Shown piece by piece: positions 49,896-60,048 of a DNA stretch of 64,000 nucleotides. The position numbers were made by a program, and so were the translations under genes. Under the pieces are notes generated by a model. That model saw only the letters and a program-made list of their open reading frames with translations. It was not told the origin of the DNA and did not search any database. Source of the stretch: Dawidia cretensis (GTDB lineage Bacteria; Bacteroidota; Bacteroidia; Cytophagales; Cyclobacteriaceae); assembly GCF_018598175.1 (NCBI RefSeq), contig NZ_JAHESE010000006.1:1-64000 (forward strand), read 5' to 3'. Numbering within the stretch: position 1 is the stretch's first letter; every line of letters starts with the position of its first letter.

Positions 49896-51500
49896 TTAAT
49901 CTACATTGTCATGTAAAAACTTATTGTTGCCCAGAATGCTGTTGTCATCATTCAGGTTATACTTTGAAATGAACGGCTCCGAAGAGTGCGGCACGTCCGT
50001 CATCTTTACACCGCGACGCAGGTACGCGGGCAACGCCCACTTTTCGTTGAACTCCTCTTTGGTCATTTCGTTCTTGCGCGCTTGCTTGAGCTTGTCCTGG
50101 CGCTCGCGTGCTTGTTGCTGCAAACGCTGTTTGGTGTTGCGCAACTCCATCATGCCGTCGTCGTTGATGATCTGGTCACCATACTTTACGGACACGTCGT
50201 CAAACTCGTCGTCGCGAAACAAGCCTTCATCACCCTCGTCGTCATGACGCACGACGGGTTCTTGTTGCTTGTTGTTATTGAACGGGCCGGAGAAGGTAAA
50301 TTCACGCTCCGACGAACGGTTCTCTTCCGGACGTTCAGGCTTTACTTCCGGCTTGGCTTTCACGTCGAAGTTGCGCTCGTTTACCGAATTGTCGCTGTGC
50401 GTCTGCGTGCTGTTGCCGTTGAACAACCAGCCTTGTTGGCGCTCGCTGCTACGGTCCAGGTCGTGCACCTTCTTGGTATCTTCTGCCTTCCTGGGCGGGG
50501 AAGTAGTAAACTTCGTTGACTCATGGTTAAAACCGGTAGCGATTACCGTTACACGAATGCGGTCGCCCAGGTCGGAGTCTACACCGTGACCGAAGATCAT
50601 TTCGGCTTCTTCGCCGGCCTGCTCCTGGATATATTCGGTGATCTCGGTAAGCTCATCCATCTGCAACTCGGCTTCTACACCCGAGATGATGGACAGCAAG
50701 ATTTTCTTCGCACCCATGATGTCGCGGTTGTCCAGCAGGGGTGACGACAGGGCACCTTCGGCAGCCTTTTTGGCGCGGTCTTCACCGCGCGTTTCGCTGG
50801 AGCCCATCACGGCCGCCCCTGCGTTTAGCATGACCGTGCGTACGTCCTGGAAGTCTACGTTTACGTAGCCGGCCAGGGTGATGATCTCGGCGATGCCTTT
50901 GGCACCAGTAGTCAATACGTTATCGGCTTGGGCAAAGGCCTGGTTGATCGAAAGGTTGCCATAGATCTCGCGCAGCTTGTCGTTCAGTATGACCAGTACT
51001 GTATCGCAGCTTTGACGCAAGGCATCGATGCCCAGCTCGGCCTGTGCCATTTTTTTCTTTCCTTCGAATGAGAACGGCGAGGTAATGATGCCGACCGTCA
51101 GGATGTCCATATCCTTGGCGATCTTGGCAATGACGGGCGCCGCACCGGTTCCCGTACCACCGCCCATACCGGCGGTGACAAAAACCATTTTGGTGCCGGT
51201 CAGCATCTCGCGAATCTGCTCCTTGCTTTCGAGGGCAGCGTTCTTCCCTACTTCGGGATTCGCGCCGCAGCCCAGCCCTTCCGTTAGGTTGAGACCGATC
51301 TGCAACTTGTTCGGTATCGGGCTCAGGTTCAGCGCCTGGGCGTCGGTATTGCAGACGACAAACTCAACATCTTTGATGCCTTGTTTGTACATGTGGTTCA
51401 CAGCATTGCTTCCGCCGCCGCCCACGCCGATCACTTTGATGATCGACCGCGTGGGGCTCGTCTTCGGAACATCAAATTTGTAGGATCCTGTTTCGAACAT
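49896..51500 (-). CDS. ftsZ: Cell division protein FtsZ
   Basis: A 534-residue tubulin-like GTPase that forms the division ring. The GTP loop is GMGGGTGTGAAPVIA; the N-terminal KVIGVGGGGSNAVNHM and the T7-loop region NVDFQDVRTVM are present. The C-terminal tail is unusually long: about 150 acidic and Asn/Gln-rich residues after the globular domain. The conserved C-terminal peptide (normally the last residues, IPAFLRRQ-like) is present as LPAYLRRGVKMTDV but followed by some 35 more residues. It is the last gene of the dcw cluster, 95 nt after ftsA. Confidence 0.98.
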   Translation of the reverse strand: MFETGSYKFDVPKTSPTRSIIKVIGVGGGGSNAVNHMYKQGIKDVEFVVCNTDAQALNLSPIPNKLQIGLNLTEGLGCGANPEVGKNAALESKEQIREMLTGTKMVFVTAGMGGGTGTGAAPVIAKIAKDMDILTVGIITSPFSFEGKKKMAQAELGIDALRQSCDTVLVILNDKLREIYGNLSINQAFAQADNVLTTGAKGIAEIITLAGYVNVDFQDVRTVMLNAGAAVMGSSETRGEDRAKKAAEGALSSPLLDNRDIMGAKKILLSIISGVEAELQMDELTEITEYIQEQAGEEAEMIFGHGVDSDLGDRIRVTVIATGFNHESTKFTTSPPRKAEDTKKVHDLDRSSERQQGWLFNGNSTQTHSDNSVNERNFDVKAKPEVKPERPEENRSSEREFTFSGPFNNNKQQEPVVRHDDEGDEGLFRDDEFDDVSVKYGDQIINDDGMMELRNTKQRLQQQARERQDKLKQARKNEMTKEEFNEKWALPAYLRRGVKMTDVPHSSEPFISKYNLNDDNSILGNNKFLHDNVD

Positions 51501-51595
51501 GTGTATTACTTTTAGTGGTTGTTGCTTTTTTTGTGACCGGCAAAAATATCGTTCCGAATCTCAAGTCCCAATACTCTCCTGCCAGTTCTCTGTAT

Positions 51596-52903
51596 TTAAT
51601 ATTCGTTCTTACCGTCCAGGTCATCGATCAACAGGCTCTTGGTTTTGTTCAAGATGTCGTTGAAGAAATTCCTCGATGCGACGGGCTTCTTCGCTTTGGG
51701 TGCTACTCGTACCACCTCGCGAGCTTCTTTGTAGCGCGATTCCCGCTCGTCCAGCGAACGGAACCCCGATAATACCAGCCCTACCGCAGTCGCATACATC
51801 GGGCTCTTCGCGGCCTCGATCTTAGTCTTGCCCAGGTGCTCGTTCGGGTAACCTATACGGGTATCCATACCCGTCATATACTCTACCAGTTGTTTCAGGT
51901 TGGACAGCTGCGAACCACCGCCGGTGATGACGATACCACCTGCCAACCGATTTTCAAATCCTGACGCGATGATTTCGGCGTGTGCCATCTCGATGATTTC
52001 TTCCATGCGCGCCTGGATGATGTTCGACAGGTTCTTCACGGAAATCTCTTTCGCCGCACGGTTGCGGATGCCGGGGATCGACACGATCTCGTTCGGGCTT
52101 GCCTCTTCGGCAATGGCCCTGCCGAAACGGGTCTTCAGCTGCTCGGCTTGCTGCGGCAACACCATTAACCCTTGCTTGATGTCATTGGTAATGATGTTAC
52201 CTCCGAACGGGATCACCGCCGTGTGACGGATGATGTTGTCATAGAAGATTGCAATGTCCGTCGTACCACCACCAATGTCGATCAGACAAACACCCGCTTC
52301 CTTCTCTTCGTCGTTCAGCACGGCGAGGCTGGATGCCAGCGGCTCCAGGATCAGGTCCTCGATCTCCAATCCTTTGCGGCGTACACACTTGTTAATATTG
52401 TTGATGGCGTTGGTCTGCGCGGTAATGATGTGGAAGTCCGCCTCCAGGCGCACACCCGACATGCCTACCGGCTCCTTAATGCCGTCTTCGTAGTCTACCA
52501 TGTAATCTTGCGGCATGACGTGGATGATCTGGCTGCCCGGAGGCACTACCATGCGATACATATCCTGCGTCAGACGCTCCACGTCGTCGATCGTGATCTC
52601 ATCTTCTTTGGAAGAACGTGTAATACCACCATGTTGAATAAAGCTGCGGATATGCTGACCCGCAATGCCCACGTTTACCACACCGATGTCGATACCGGCC
52701 TGATCACCCGCTTCCTTGATCGCCTTTTCGATCGCGTGCACGGTTTTGTCGATATTGAATACGATACCTTTCACCACGCCCTCCGATTCAGCCTTGCCCA
52801 TCCCGAGGACTTCCAGCTTACCGAATTCATTCTTACGACCGACAATCGCACAGATCTTGGTTGTGCCTATGTCCAATCCGACGACTATTTTCTCGTGTTC
52901 CAT
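51596..52903 (-). CDS. ftsA: Cell division protein FtsA
   Basis: A 435-residue actin-like ATPase that tethers FtsZ to the membrane. It has the opening IVVGLDIGTTKICAIVGRKN, the phosphate-2 motif CLIDIGGGTTDIAIFYDN, and the adenosine motif GIVITGGGSQLSNLKQLVEY. A C-terminal amphipathic region (RNFFNDILNKTKSLLIDDL) probably binds membrane. Start is 42 nt after the ftsQ stop. Confidence 0.97.
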   Translation of the reverse strand: MEHEKIVVGLDIGTTKICAIVGRKNEFGKLEVLGMGKAESEGVVKGIVFNIDKTVHAIEKAIKEAGDQAGIDIGVVNVGIAGQHIRSFIQHGGITRSSKEDEITIDDVERLTQDMYRMVVPPGSQIIHVMPQDYMVDYEDGIKEPVGMSGVRLEADFHIITAQTNAINNINKCVRRKGLEIEDLILEPLASSLAVLNDEEKEAGVCLIDIGGGTTDIAIFYDNIIRHTAVIPFGGNIITNDIKQGLMVLPQQAEQLKTRFGRAIAEEASPNEIVSIPGIRNRAAKEISVKNLSNIIQARMEEIIEMAHAEIIASGFENRLAGGIVITGGGSQLSNLKQLVEYMTGMDTRIGYPNEHLGKTKIEAAKSPMYATAVGLVLSGFRSLDERESRYKEAREVVRVAPKAKKPVASRNFFNDILNKTKSLLIDDLDGKNEY

Positions 52904-52945
52904 GGTAGTAATTCTATTTATAGTGGTTGTGTTATTCTTTTTTTA

Positions 52946-53710
52946 TTACTCCGCGACAATCTGCCCCTCGTACTCCAGGTTTACCCTGTCGTATTTATTC
53001 CATCCCATACGCGGCAGGATCTCTTTATAAAAGACCCGCAGTTTCTTAAATTTTACTTCCGGATTGTCCGGCCGGCCGAACTCGATGCGCTCATCGCCTA
53101 CTTGCGAGTACATCGTGATACGTGCCTTGCTATCCATGTCGAGCTGAGCGATCTGGGCATTCCAAAACTCGTCTTCGCGAATGGCATTGATCAGTGCGAT
53201 CAATTGTTTGCCTTCTTCTGTATCGTTAACGTTCTTCTGCTTCAATAATTGCCGCACAAAACCGCCGCTGATCAGCACCACCCGGGAGGTAAACTTCTCC
53301 GACACCGGCATGATCGTACCGTCTTCGGCGATATAGCCATCAGGCCCATCGTTGCGGACTATACGAGCAATCGGTCTGCGAAGTTCCACGCGAATGACCA
53401 TATTTCCTTTCAGGTCGCTATAAAGCTCACCTTCTTTCACAAACGGCTCGCTCTTTACACGCTGCTCGATTGCCTTCAGGTTGACCTCGTTCAGGCCGGT
53501 ACCCCGCAAGTTCTCGAGGTTCAGCTGCATGAGCTTCATGACATCGGCCTCGTCCAGGAAATGGTTCTCTTGCTCGTTCTCGATCTTCACGGCGATGTCG
53601 CGTACGGTAATATCTCCCTGCCGGCGTTCGGTAAAGGCAATAAATATCGCCACCACGACGACCGCGGCAATGATCTTTACTTCGCGCTTCAGGTTAAACT
53701 TAACCTTCAT
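52946..53710 (-). CDS. ftsQ: Cell division protein FtsQ-like
   Basis: A 254-residue single-pass protein: a basic N terminus, one helix (IIAAVVVVAIFIAFT, about 15-30), and a periplasmic part with a POTRA-like beginning and an FtsQ-like region (VELRRPIARIVRNDGPDGYI and VRVFY-type end). Its place between murC and ftsA fits. The ATG at 53710 overlaps murC by 11 nt; an alternative start at 53743 would extend further into murC without added similarity. Sequence similarity to proteobacterial FtsQ is weak, as usual for this phylum. Confidence 0.9.
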   Translation of the reverse strand: MKVKFNLKREVKIIAAVVVVAIFIAFTERRQGDITVRDIAVKIENEQENHFLDEADVMKLMQLNLENLRGTGLNEVNLKAIEQRVKSEPFVKEGELYSDLKGNMVIRVELRRPIARIVRNDGPDGYIAEDGTIMPVSEKFTSRVVLISGGFVRQLLKQKNVNDTEEGKQLIALINAIREDEFWNAQIAQLDMDSKARITMYSQVGDERIEFGRPDNPEVKFKKLRVFYKEILPRMGWNKYDRVNLEYEGQIVAE

Positions 53711-55094
53711 ACTTTGTCTCCACGAGCTTTTTAATGGGCTCAATAAAAGTGTCTATATCACCGGCGCCCACTGTCACGACTACGTCGAGGTCGAGTGACG
53801 CCAGCTTCTCCATCAAATCGTTTTTGCTGCAGCGGATCTTGACCGGGCTGGTGATGTCTTTCATCAGCATGTCAGAATCTACTCCCGGTATCGGCAGCTC
53901 CCGCGCCGGGTAAATGTCCATCAGCAGCAGCTCGTCGGCCAGGCTCAGGCTGGCGGAAAAGCCTTCTGCGAAATCGCGCGTGCGGCTGAAGAGGTGCGGC
54001 TGGAAGATGACCGTCAGCTTCCGCTCGGGGTACATCGACTTCATAGACCGCAGAAACGCCTCGATCTCCGTGGGGTGATGGGCGTAGTCGTCTACATATA
54101 CCACCTTCTTACCGCGTACGATAAACTCAAAGCGACGCTTTACGCCTTTGAATGAGCCCAACGCTTCAACAATTGTCGCGGTGGGAACACCGCATAAATG
54201 CGCGGCCACCGAAGCGGCAATCGCATTTTCAATGTTATGAAAACCAGGGACACCGAGCCTTACATGTTCAACCGATCCAATTCCATGGAGGTCGAACTCA
54301 AAAAATCCGCTACTTGCGTTAATGTTGCCGGCAAAAAATTGTCCCCGGCTCATGCTGTATACATATTTGGTAACGTGATCCATCCCTGCCGTCAGTTGTT
54401 CGGCAACAGACTCATGGATGATCAGCGCACCGCCTGTGTTGATCTGTTTGATATAATCCCGGAACGAAGTGATCAACGCATCGTGGTCACCGTAAATGTC
54501 CAGGTGGTCTGCATCGGCAGAGGTGATAATCGCGATCTGCGGGAAAAGCCGCAGGAACGAACGGTCAAATTCGTCGGCCTCCACTACCACCGTGGTGTCG
54601 GGCGTTACCTCTCCCTGCATGATCAGGTTCGAGCTGTAGTTGGTGGTGATCCCGCCGAGGAAACCCACCATGTTGCGGCCCGCCACGTGCAGAATATGCG
54701 ACACCAGGGACGACGTGGTCGTCTTGCCGTGCGTACCGGCCACTCCAATGGTTTTGTATCCTTTGGTGATCAGGCCCAATACTTCCGAGCGCTTCAGGAT
54801 GGTATAGCCGTGCTCTTTCAGGTATGCATGCTCCTGGTGATCTTTCGGGATAGCCGGCGTAAATACCACCAGCGTTTTGTCTTTCTGGCTCCGCACTTCG
54901 CTGGAGATAGACTGGACGTTGTCGTCGTAGTGAACCGCCATGCCTTCTGCTTCCAGCGCTGCCGTGAGCGCTGTGGCCGTACGATCATACCCCGATACCT
55001 TCAGGCCTTTTTTCATAAACCACCGCGCCAGGGCGCTCATGCCAATGCCACCGATGCCGAGGAAATAAATATTATCGTATTGCTCTATCTTCAC
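53700..55094 (-). CDS. murC: UDP-N-acetylmuramate--L-alanine ligase
   Basis: A 464-residue ATP-dependent Mur ligase that adds L-Ala to UDP-MurNAc. The UDP-binding start is IYFLGIGGIGMSALARWF, the ATP loop is VAGTHGKTTTSSLV, and the central DADHLDIYGD, NIENAIAASV and VDDYAHHPTEIEAFL motifs are typical. Its start overlaps the murG stop by 4 nt (ATGA). Confidence 0.98.
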   Translation of the reverse strand: MKIEQYDNIYFLGIGGIGMSALARWFMKKGLKVSGYDRTATALTAALEAEGMAVHYDDNVQSISSEVRSQKDKTLVVFTPAIPKDHQEHAYLKEHGYTILKRSEVLGLITKGYKTIGVAGTHGKTTTSSLVSHILHVAGRNMVGFLGGITTNYSSNLIMQGEVTPDTTVVVEADEFDRSFLRLFPQIAIITSADADHLDIYGDHDALITSFRDYIKQINTGGALIIHESVAEQLTAGMDHVTKYVYSMSRGQFFAGNINASSGFFEFDLHGIGSVEHVRLGVPGFHNIENAIAASVAAHLCGVPTATIVEALGSFKGVKRRFEFIVRGKKVVYVDDYAHHPTEIEAFLRSMKSMYPERKLTVIFQPHLFSRTRDFAEGFSASLSLADELLLMDIYPARELPIPGVDSDMLMKDITSPVKIRCSKNDLMEKLASLDLDVVVTVGAGDIDTFIEPIKKLVETKYEG

Positions 55095-56203
55095 TTGATC
55101 AGCTTTTCAATTTGTTGTACGATGTCCGCCGTCGCGTCCGGCTTGGCCAGCCGGCTAATGTTTGCCCGCAAGCGGGCCGCCCGTTGTTCGTCGAAGAGCA
55201 GTTTCAGCGCTGTCTCTACGAGTGTTGCATCTGCGTCTTTGTCGGCAATCAGGATGGCTGCATCCTGTTCCGACAGCGCCAGTGCATTTTTTGTTTGGTG
55301 ATCTTCCGCTACGTTGGGGGAAGGCACCAGGATGCTCGCCTTGCCCGCGACACACAGTTCGGATACCGACAGCGCGCCTGAGCGGGAGACTACCACGTCG
55401 GCCACTGCATAGGCCAGATCCATCTCGCGCACGAAGTCGTGCACGCGGATCTTGCGCAGATCGTACTTGCCCAACTGGGCTTTGTACGTCTCATAATATC
55501 CTTTGCCCGTCTGCCAGATTACCTGTACCCCGGCATCGATCAACTTTTCGATGCCGTGCAGAATGCTCTCGTTGACAGTGCGCGCACCGAGGCTCCCACC
55601 GATGATCAACAGCGTGCGAATGCGTCCATCAAAACCGAAGTGGCTCAGTGCCTTCTCACGTTTCGTCGCCACGGTGAGGATATCCTTCCGTACCGGGTTG
55701 CCGGTAAAGACGATCTTCGCTGCCGGGAAGTATTTTTCCATGCCGGCGTATGCTACACATACCTTCGACACTTTGCCAGCCACTTGCTTATTCGCCAGGC
55801 CGGCGTAGGAGTTTTGCTCCTGAATGAGCGACGGTACACCGAGGCGTGTTGCCGCCAGCATCACCGGGCTGCTGGCAAAACCGCCGGTGCCGATCACGGC
55901 ATGCGGTTTAAAGTCCTTTATAATGCGACGGGCCTTCACCAGGCTCACCAGCACTTTCAGCGGGAACAAGAGGTTCGTCAATGTCAGCCGACGCTGCAGT
56001 CCACTGATCCACAGACCTACTATTTTATAGCCAGCCTCCGGCACGCGGGTCATCTCCATCTTGCCCTCCGCACCGACGAACAGGATATCTGCGTCGGGAT
56101 GCCGTTCGCGAAATGCATTCGCAATCGCTACCGCCGGAAAGATGTGACCACCGGTTCCGCCGCCGCTAATGATGAGTCGATATGGTGATGACTTCGTTGT
56201 CAT
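55091..56203 (-). CDS. murG: UDP-GlcNAc transferase MurG
   Basis: A 370-residue GT-B peripheral-membrane enzyme that adds GlcNAc to lipid I to make lipid II. It shows the opening ISGGGTGGHIFPAVAIANA, ALIGTGGFASSPVMLAA, IQEQNSYAGLANK, and the donor site VSRSGALSVSELCVAGKAS with PSPNVAEDHQTKNA. Overlaps murC by 4 nt; 2 nt from ftsW. Confidence 0.98.
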   Translation of the reverse strand: MTTKSSPYRLIISGGGTGGHIFPAVAIANAFRERHPDADILFVGAEGKMEMTRVPEAGYKIVGLWISGLQRRLTLTNLLFPLKVLVSLVKARRIIKDFKPHAVIGTGGFASSPVMLAATRLGVPSLIQEQNSYAGLANKQVAGKVSKVCVAYAGMEKYFPAAKIVFTGNPVRKDILTVATKREKALSHFGFDGRIRTLLIIGGSLGARTVNESILHGIEKLIDAGVQVIWQTGKGYYETYKAQLGKYDLRKIRVHDFVREMDLAYAVADVVVSRSGALSVSELCVAGKASILVPSPNVAEDHQTKNALALSEQDAAILIADKDADATLVETALKLLFDEQRAARLRANISRLAKPDATADIVQQIEKLIK

Positions 56204-56205
56204 GC

Positions 56206-57399
56206 TTACGCCGCTTTGGCTGTCGGTACGTTTCTCGGTTGTTTCTGTTGTTCGCGTTCTTCCCCACTGTCCGCCTTTTGTTCCCAGTGAGCGTCTTTCT
56301 CACCGCGGCTTACGCTGAGCACAATGCCCAGGGCCAGACCGGTAAAGACCATCGATGTACCCCCCATGGAGATCAGCGGCAACGGCTGCCCCGTGATCGG
56401 CCCCAGGCCTACCACGACACCCATGTTTACCATCGCCTGACACACCGTGTCGAAGCATAGCCCGGCCGATAGTAATCCACCGAAGGCGCGCTCGCTGGCA
56501 TACGAAGCTTTCATGCCCCGGTGCAACAAAAGCAGGTATAGGGCCAACACCACGATCCCGCCTACCATGCCATATTCTTCAATGACGATGGCATAGATAA
56601 AGTCAGAGTACGGGTGCGGCAGAATGTTACGCTGGTCGCTGTTACCCGGCCCTTTGCCCAGTATGCCCCCTGTGGCCACAGCAATGTGTCCTTGCACCGC
56701 CTGGAACGGAAGGTGTGTCCCTTCGATAAAGCTCGTGATCCGGCTCTTGGCAGTTTCTCCGCGCGAACCAAATTTGAGCGCCAACGCGCCGAACAGCAAC
56801 CCGACAAATACCAGCATGGCGAGGTACTTGGTCGGCACCCGGCCGATAAACATGATCAACATACAGGTCACCAGCAGCAATACCGCTGTCGACAAGTTTG
56901 TCAGGGCAATCAACCCGCAGATCACGCCGCACCAGAACAGGATCGGGATCAGCGACTCTTTAATATCATCGATGTTTTGCTGACGCTTCGAGAGCATACT
57001 GGCCAGATTTACGATCAGTGCCAGCGACGCAAAGTCCGAAGGCTGGAAAGAGCCCACGATCGGAATATAGATCCAGCGCGCAGCATCGTTCAGCGACACC
57101 CCGTTGGTGAACGTATAGATCAACAGTGGAATGCTGATCCACAACGCAAACTTGGAAAGCTTGGAGTAATACCGGTAGTCCACACGGTGGGCAAACCACA
57201 TCGCCGCCAGGCCGATGAATACGTGCATGGTATGCGTTAATAAGATACGCTCGGGCATGGTCGAATGTTTGTAGGCCAGCGTACCGATGGAGCTATAGAC
57301 CACCAGGATGCTGATAGCCGACAATGCAAATACGACCGCCCAGATGACTTTGTCACCCTCGAGGTATTTGTCCGCCCACTCTTTAACCTTGATCATCAT
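56206..57399 (-). CDS. ftsW: Peptidoglycan glycosyltransferase FtsW
   Basis: A 397-residue SEDS-family protein with about ten helices that polymerises septal glycan with FtsI. The conserved segments are HRVDYRYYSKLSKFALWI, IVGSFQPSDFASLALIVN, IPIL-rich helices, VAVATGGILGKGPGNSDQ and PHPYSDFIYAIVIEEYG. Two in-frame ATGs (57399 and 57396) are possible; the first overlaps the murD stop by one base (TAATG). The C-terminal tail is cytoplasmic and charged (HWEQKADSGEEREQQKQ). Confidence 0.96.
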   Translation of the reverse strand: MMIKVKEWADKYLEGDKVIWAVVFALSAISILVVYSSIGTLAYKHSTMPERILLTHTMHVFIGLAAMWFAHRVDYRYYSKLSKFALWISIPLLIYTFTNGVSLNDAARWIYIPIVGSFQPSDFASLALIVNLASMLSKRQQNIDDIKESLIPILFWCGVICGLIALTNLSTAVLLLVTCMLIMFIGRVPTKYLAMLVFVGLLFGALALKFGSRGETAKSRITSFIEGTHLPFQAVQGHIAVATGGILGKGPGNSDQRNILPHPYSDFIYAIVIEEYGMVGGIVVLALYLLLLHRGMKASYASERAFGGLLSAGLCFDTVCQAMVNMGVVVGLGPITGQPLPLISMGGTSMVFTGLALGIVLSVSRGEKDAHWEQKADSGEEREQQKQPRNVPTAKAA

Positions 57400-58751
57400 T
57401 ACCCTTCTACTTCTTTTTTCAAATCCAATACTGCCTTCCTAAACTGATCGCCCCGGTCTTCGTAGTTCCGGAAGAGATCAAAGCTTGCACAGGCGGGAGA
57501 CAACAATACCACGTCGCCGGGTTTTGCCTCCTGCAGGGCCATCTTCACAAGCTCCGGCACGCTCTGTGTCTCCCGTACCACGGGCACTACGTCGCCAAAA
57601 GCTTTCTTCAGCTTCTCATTGTCCTTGCCCAGACAAATCAGGGCACGGACCTTCTGCCGCACGGCGTCTTCGATCTGGCCATAGTCATTGCCTTTATCGA
57701 CACCCCCGGCGATCCACACCAGCGGCTTGTCATAGCTGCCGAGTGCATATACTACGGAGTCCACATTAGTGGCCTTCGAGTCGTTTACAAAATCAACCCC
57801 TTTGATTGTCGCCACCGGCTCCAGGCGGTGCGGCGCATTCTTAAAGGTCTTCAGTCCCGCACGGATAGCTGCTACCGATACACCGGCCAGGTAGGCCGCC
57901 GATACGGCTGCCATGGTGTTGATCAGGTTGTGCGGACCTTTCAGCGTAGTGTCTTCCTGTGCAATGCTAAAGTGCTCACCCAGGTCGAAGCGCATCACCG
58001 AACCATCGTAATATGCCGGCGCTGCTTTATCGCGTTGCAACGACACTGCCACCTGCTTGGGTGCGATCTCGCGTTTCTTCAATTCAGTCGAGATGACCAC
58101 GTCGTCTGTATAGTAGATGAAGTGGTTCGGGGTCTTCATATTCTGAATCAGCTGGAACTTCGAGTCTACGTACTTCTGCATAGTATACTCGTATCGGTCC
58201 AGGTGGTCCGGTGTGATGTTCAACAATACACCGATGGCGGGTGAAAAGTCGCACGTGCCATCCAATTGGTAGCTGCTCATCTCCAGTACATACCACTCGA
58301 ACTTTTCGGTCGTGACCTGGCGTGCCAGGCTAAAGCCCACGTTTCCCGCCAGGGCTACTTTGTGTCCTGCGCTTTTAAGCAGGTGGTATGTCAGTAGCGT
58401 TGTCGTGGTTTTCCCGTTGGTACCGGTAATGCCGATGATCTTACCATCGATGTACCGGCACGCGAACTCGATCTCATCGATGATCGAGATCCCAGCTCCT
58501 TTAATCTTTTTAACGATCTCAGCCTTGTCGGGAATACCGGGGCTTTTGATCACCAGGCTGGCCAGCAGGATTTGATCTTCGGTGTGCGTGCCTTCTTCGA
58601 ACGGAATACCGGCGGCGGTCAGCTCGGCCTTGTATTTATCTTTGATTTGCCCTTGGTCCGATACGAATACGTCGTACCCCTTCGCTTTCGCGAGTATGGC
58701 AGCACCCGTTCCGCTTTCTCCTGCACCTACGATGGCAATCCGTTCAATCAT
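57399..58751 (-). CDS. murD: UDP-N-acetylmuramoylalanine--D-glutamate ligase
   Basis: A 450-residue Mur ligase adding D-Glu. N-terminal IVGAGESGTGAAILAK, ATP loop ITGTNGKTTTTLLTYHLL, NITPDHLDRYE, and the C-terminal DFVNDSKATNVDSVVYALGS and LLSPACASFDLFRNYEDRG are all diagnostic. The gene lies 39 nt after mraY. Confidence 0.98.
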   Translation of the reverse strand: MIERIAIVGAGESGTGAAILAKAKGYDVFVSDQGQIKDKYKAELTAAGIPFEEGTHTEDQILLASLVIKSPGIPDKAEIVKKIKGAGISIIDEIEFACRYIDGKIIGITGTNGKTTTTLLTYHLLKSAGHKVALAGNVGFSLARQVTTEKFEWYVLEMSSYQLDGTCDFSPAIGVLLNITPDHLDRYEYTMQKYVDSKFQLIQNMKTPNHFIYYTDDVVISTELKKREIAPKQVAVSLQRDKAAPAYYDGSVMRFDLGEHFSIAQEDTTLKGPHNLINTMAAVSAAYLAGVSVAAIRAGLKTFKNAPHRLEPVATIKGVDFVNDSKATNVDSVVYALGSYDKPLVWIAGGVDKGNDYGQIEDAVRQKVRALICLGKDNEKLKKAFGDVVPVVRETQSVPELVKMALQEAKPGDVVLLSPACASFDLFRNYEDRGDQFRKAVLDLKKEVEG

Positions 58752-58790
58752 TTTTTGCTCTTTATACTAAAGCGTTCTTTTCAATTATTG

Positions 58791-60032
58791 TTAGCGTAGC
58801 TTCAGGGTGGCCAGCGTCAGGATGGCCAACAAGATGCCACAGATCCAGAAGCGCGTCACGATCTTTGCCTCGTGGATGTTCTTCTTCTGGTAGTGGTGGT
58901 GCAGCGGCGACATCAAAAAGATGCGGCGCCCTTCACCGTATTTTTTCTTGGTATACTTGAAGTACGACACCTGAATGATCACCGATAGGTTTTCGACCAG
59001 GAATATGCCGCACAACACGGGTATCAACAGCTCTTTTCGTACCGCGAGCGCCAGCACGGCAATGACACCGCCCAACGTAAGGCTACCCGTGTCGCCCATG
59101 AACACCTGTGCGGGATAAGCGTTGTACCACAAAAAGCCCAAACATGCTCCCACAAAGGCCGTACAGAAGATTACCACCTCTGCCAGGTTGGGAATGTACA
59201 TGATATTGAGATAGTTACTAAAGTCTATACGTCCCGACAGATAGGCTAAGATCGCCAGCGCCAAACCGATAATTCCGGACGTACCCGCGGCCAATCCATC
59301 GATACCATCCGTAATGTTCGCACCGTTCGACACCGCGGTAATGATCAGGATCACCACCAGCACATACAGCACCCAGGTATACTCCCGTAGCCCCTCTGGC
59401 AGAATCTTGCCATAGTCCAGCTCGTTGTTTTTTACGAACGGCACGGTAGTAATCGTAGTCTTCTTGTCTTTATAGTGCACCTTGTTGGTGGTCGGCCCTG
59501 TCTCCTGCTGGAAGTCCTGTACTTCGGACGTGGTGAGCGAGGCTGCATTGTCCACTTCCCGTACCACGACAAAGTCATTAAAGTACAGCGTCAGCCCGAC
59601 AATCAACCCCAGGCCTATCTGACCAACGATTTTAAAGCGGCCTGCCAGCCCCTCCTTGTTCTTGCGGAATACTTTAATATAGTCATCCAGGAAACCGATC
59701 AATCCCAGCCAGCATGTTGCAATGATGAGCAGCACCACGTACACGTTGTCCAGCTTCGCGAACAGCAGCGTGGGAATCAGGATGGCCGCAATGATGATGA
59801 GGCCGCCCATGGTGGGTGTACCCTTCTTCTGCAACTGTCCTTCCAGACCGAGGTCGCGAATGCTTTCGCCTACTTGTTTGCGGCGGAGGAAATTGATAAG
59901 GTTCTTGCCGAATGTAATGGTGATGAGCAATGACAGGAATGCAGCCATGCCCGCGCGGAATGAAATATACTGGAACACCCCCGCTCCCGGGAAGTTCAGC
60001 TCATTCAGATAATTAAAGAGATAGTACAGCAT
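58791..60032 (-). CDS. mraY: Phospho-MurNAc-pentapeptide transferase MraY
   Basis: A 413-residue, ten-helix enzyme forming lipid I on undecaprenyl phosphate. The magnesium/substrate motifs are [19 protein letters not shown] and [19 protein letters not shown], with [19 protein letters not shown] and [14 protein letters not shown] near the end. Compared with E. coli there is an insertion of about 60 residues (centred on [20 protein letters not shown]) that should face the periplasm; this is common in Bacteroidota. It follows murE by 16 nt. Confidence 0.98.
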   Translation of the reverse strand: MLYYLFNYLNELNFPGAGVFQYISFRAGMAAFLSLLITITFGKNLINFLRRKQVGESIRDLGLEGQLQKKGTPTMGGLIIIAAILIPTLLFAKLDNVYVVLLIIATCWLGLIGFLDDYIKVFRKNKEGLAGRFKIVGQIGLGLIVGLTLYFNDFVVVREVDNAASLTTSEVQDFQQETGPTTNKVHYKDKKTTITTVPFVKNNELDYGKILPEGLREYTWVLYVLVVILIITAVSNGANITDGIDGLAAGTSGIIGLALAILAYLSGRIDFSNYLNIMYIPNLAEVVIFCTAFVGACLGFLWYNAYPAQVFMGDTGSLTLGGVIAVLALAVRKELLIPVLCGIFLVENLSVIIQVSYFKYTKKKYGEGRRIFLMSPLHHHYQKKNIHEAKIVTRFWICGILLAILTLATLKLR

Positions 60033-60048
60033 TCCTCAATCAGTATCG

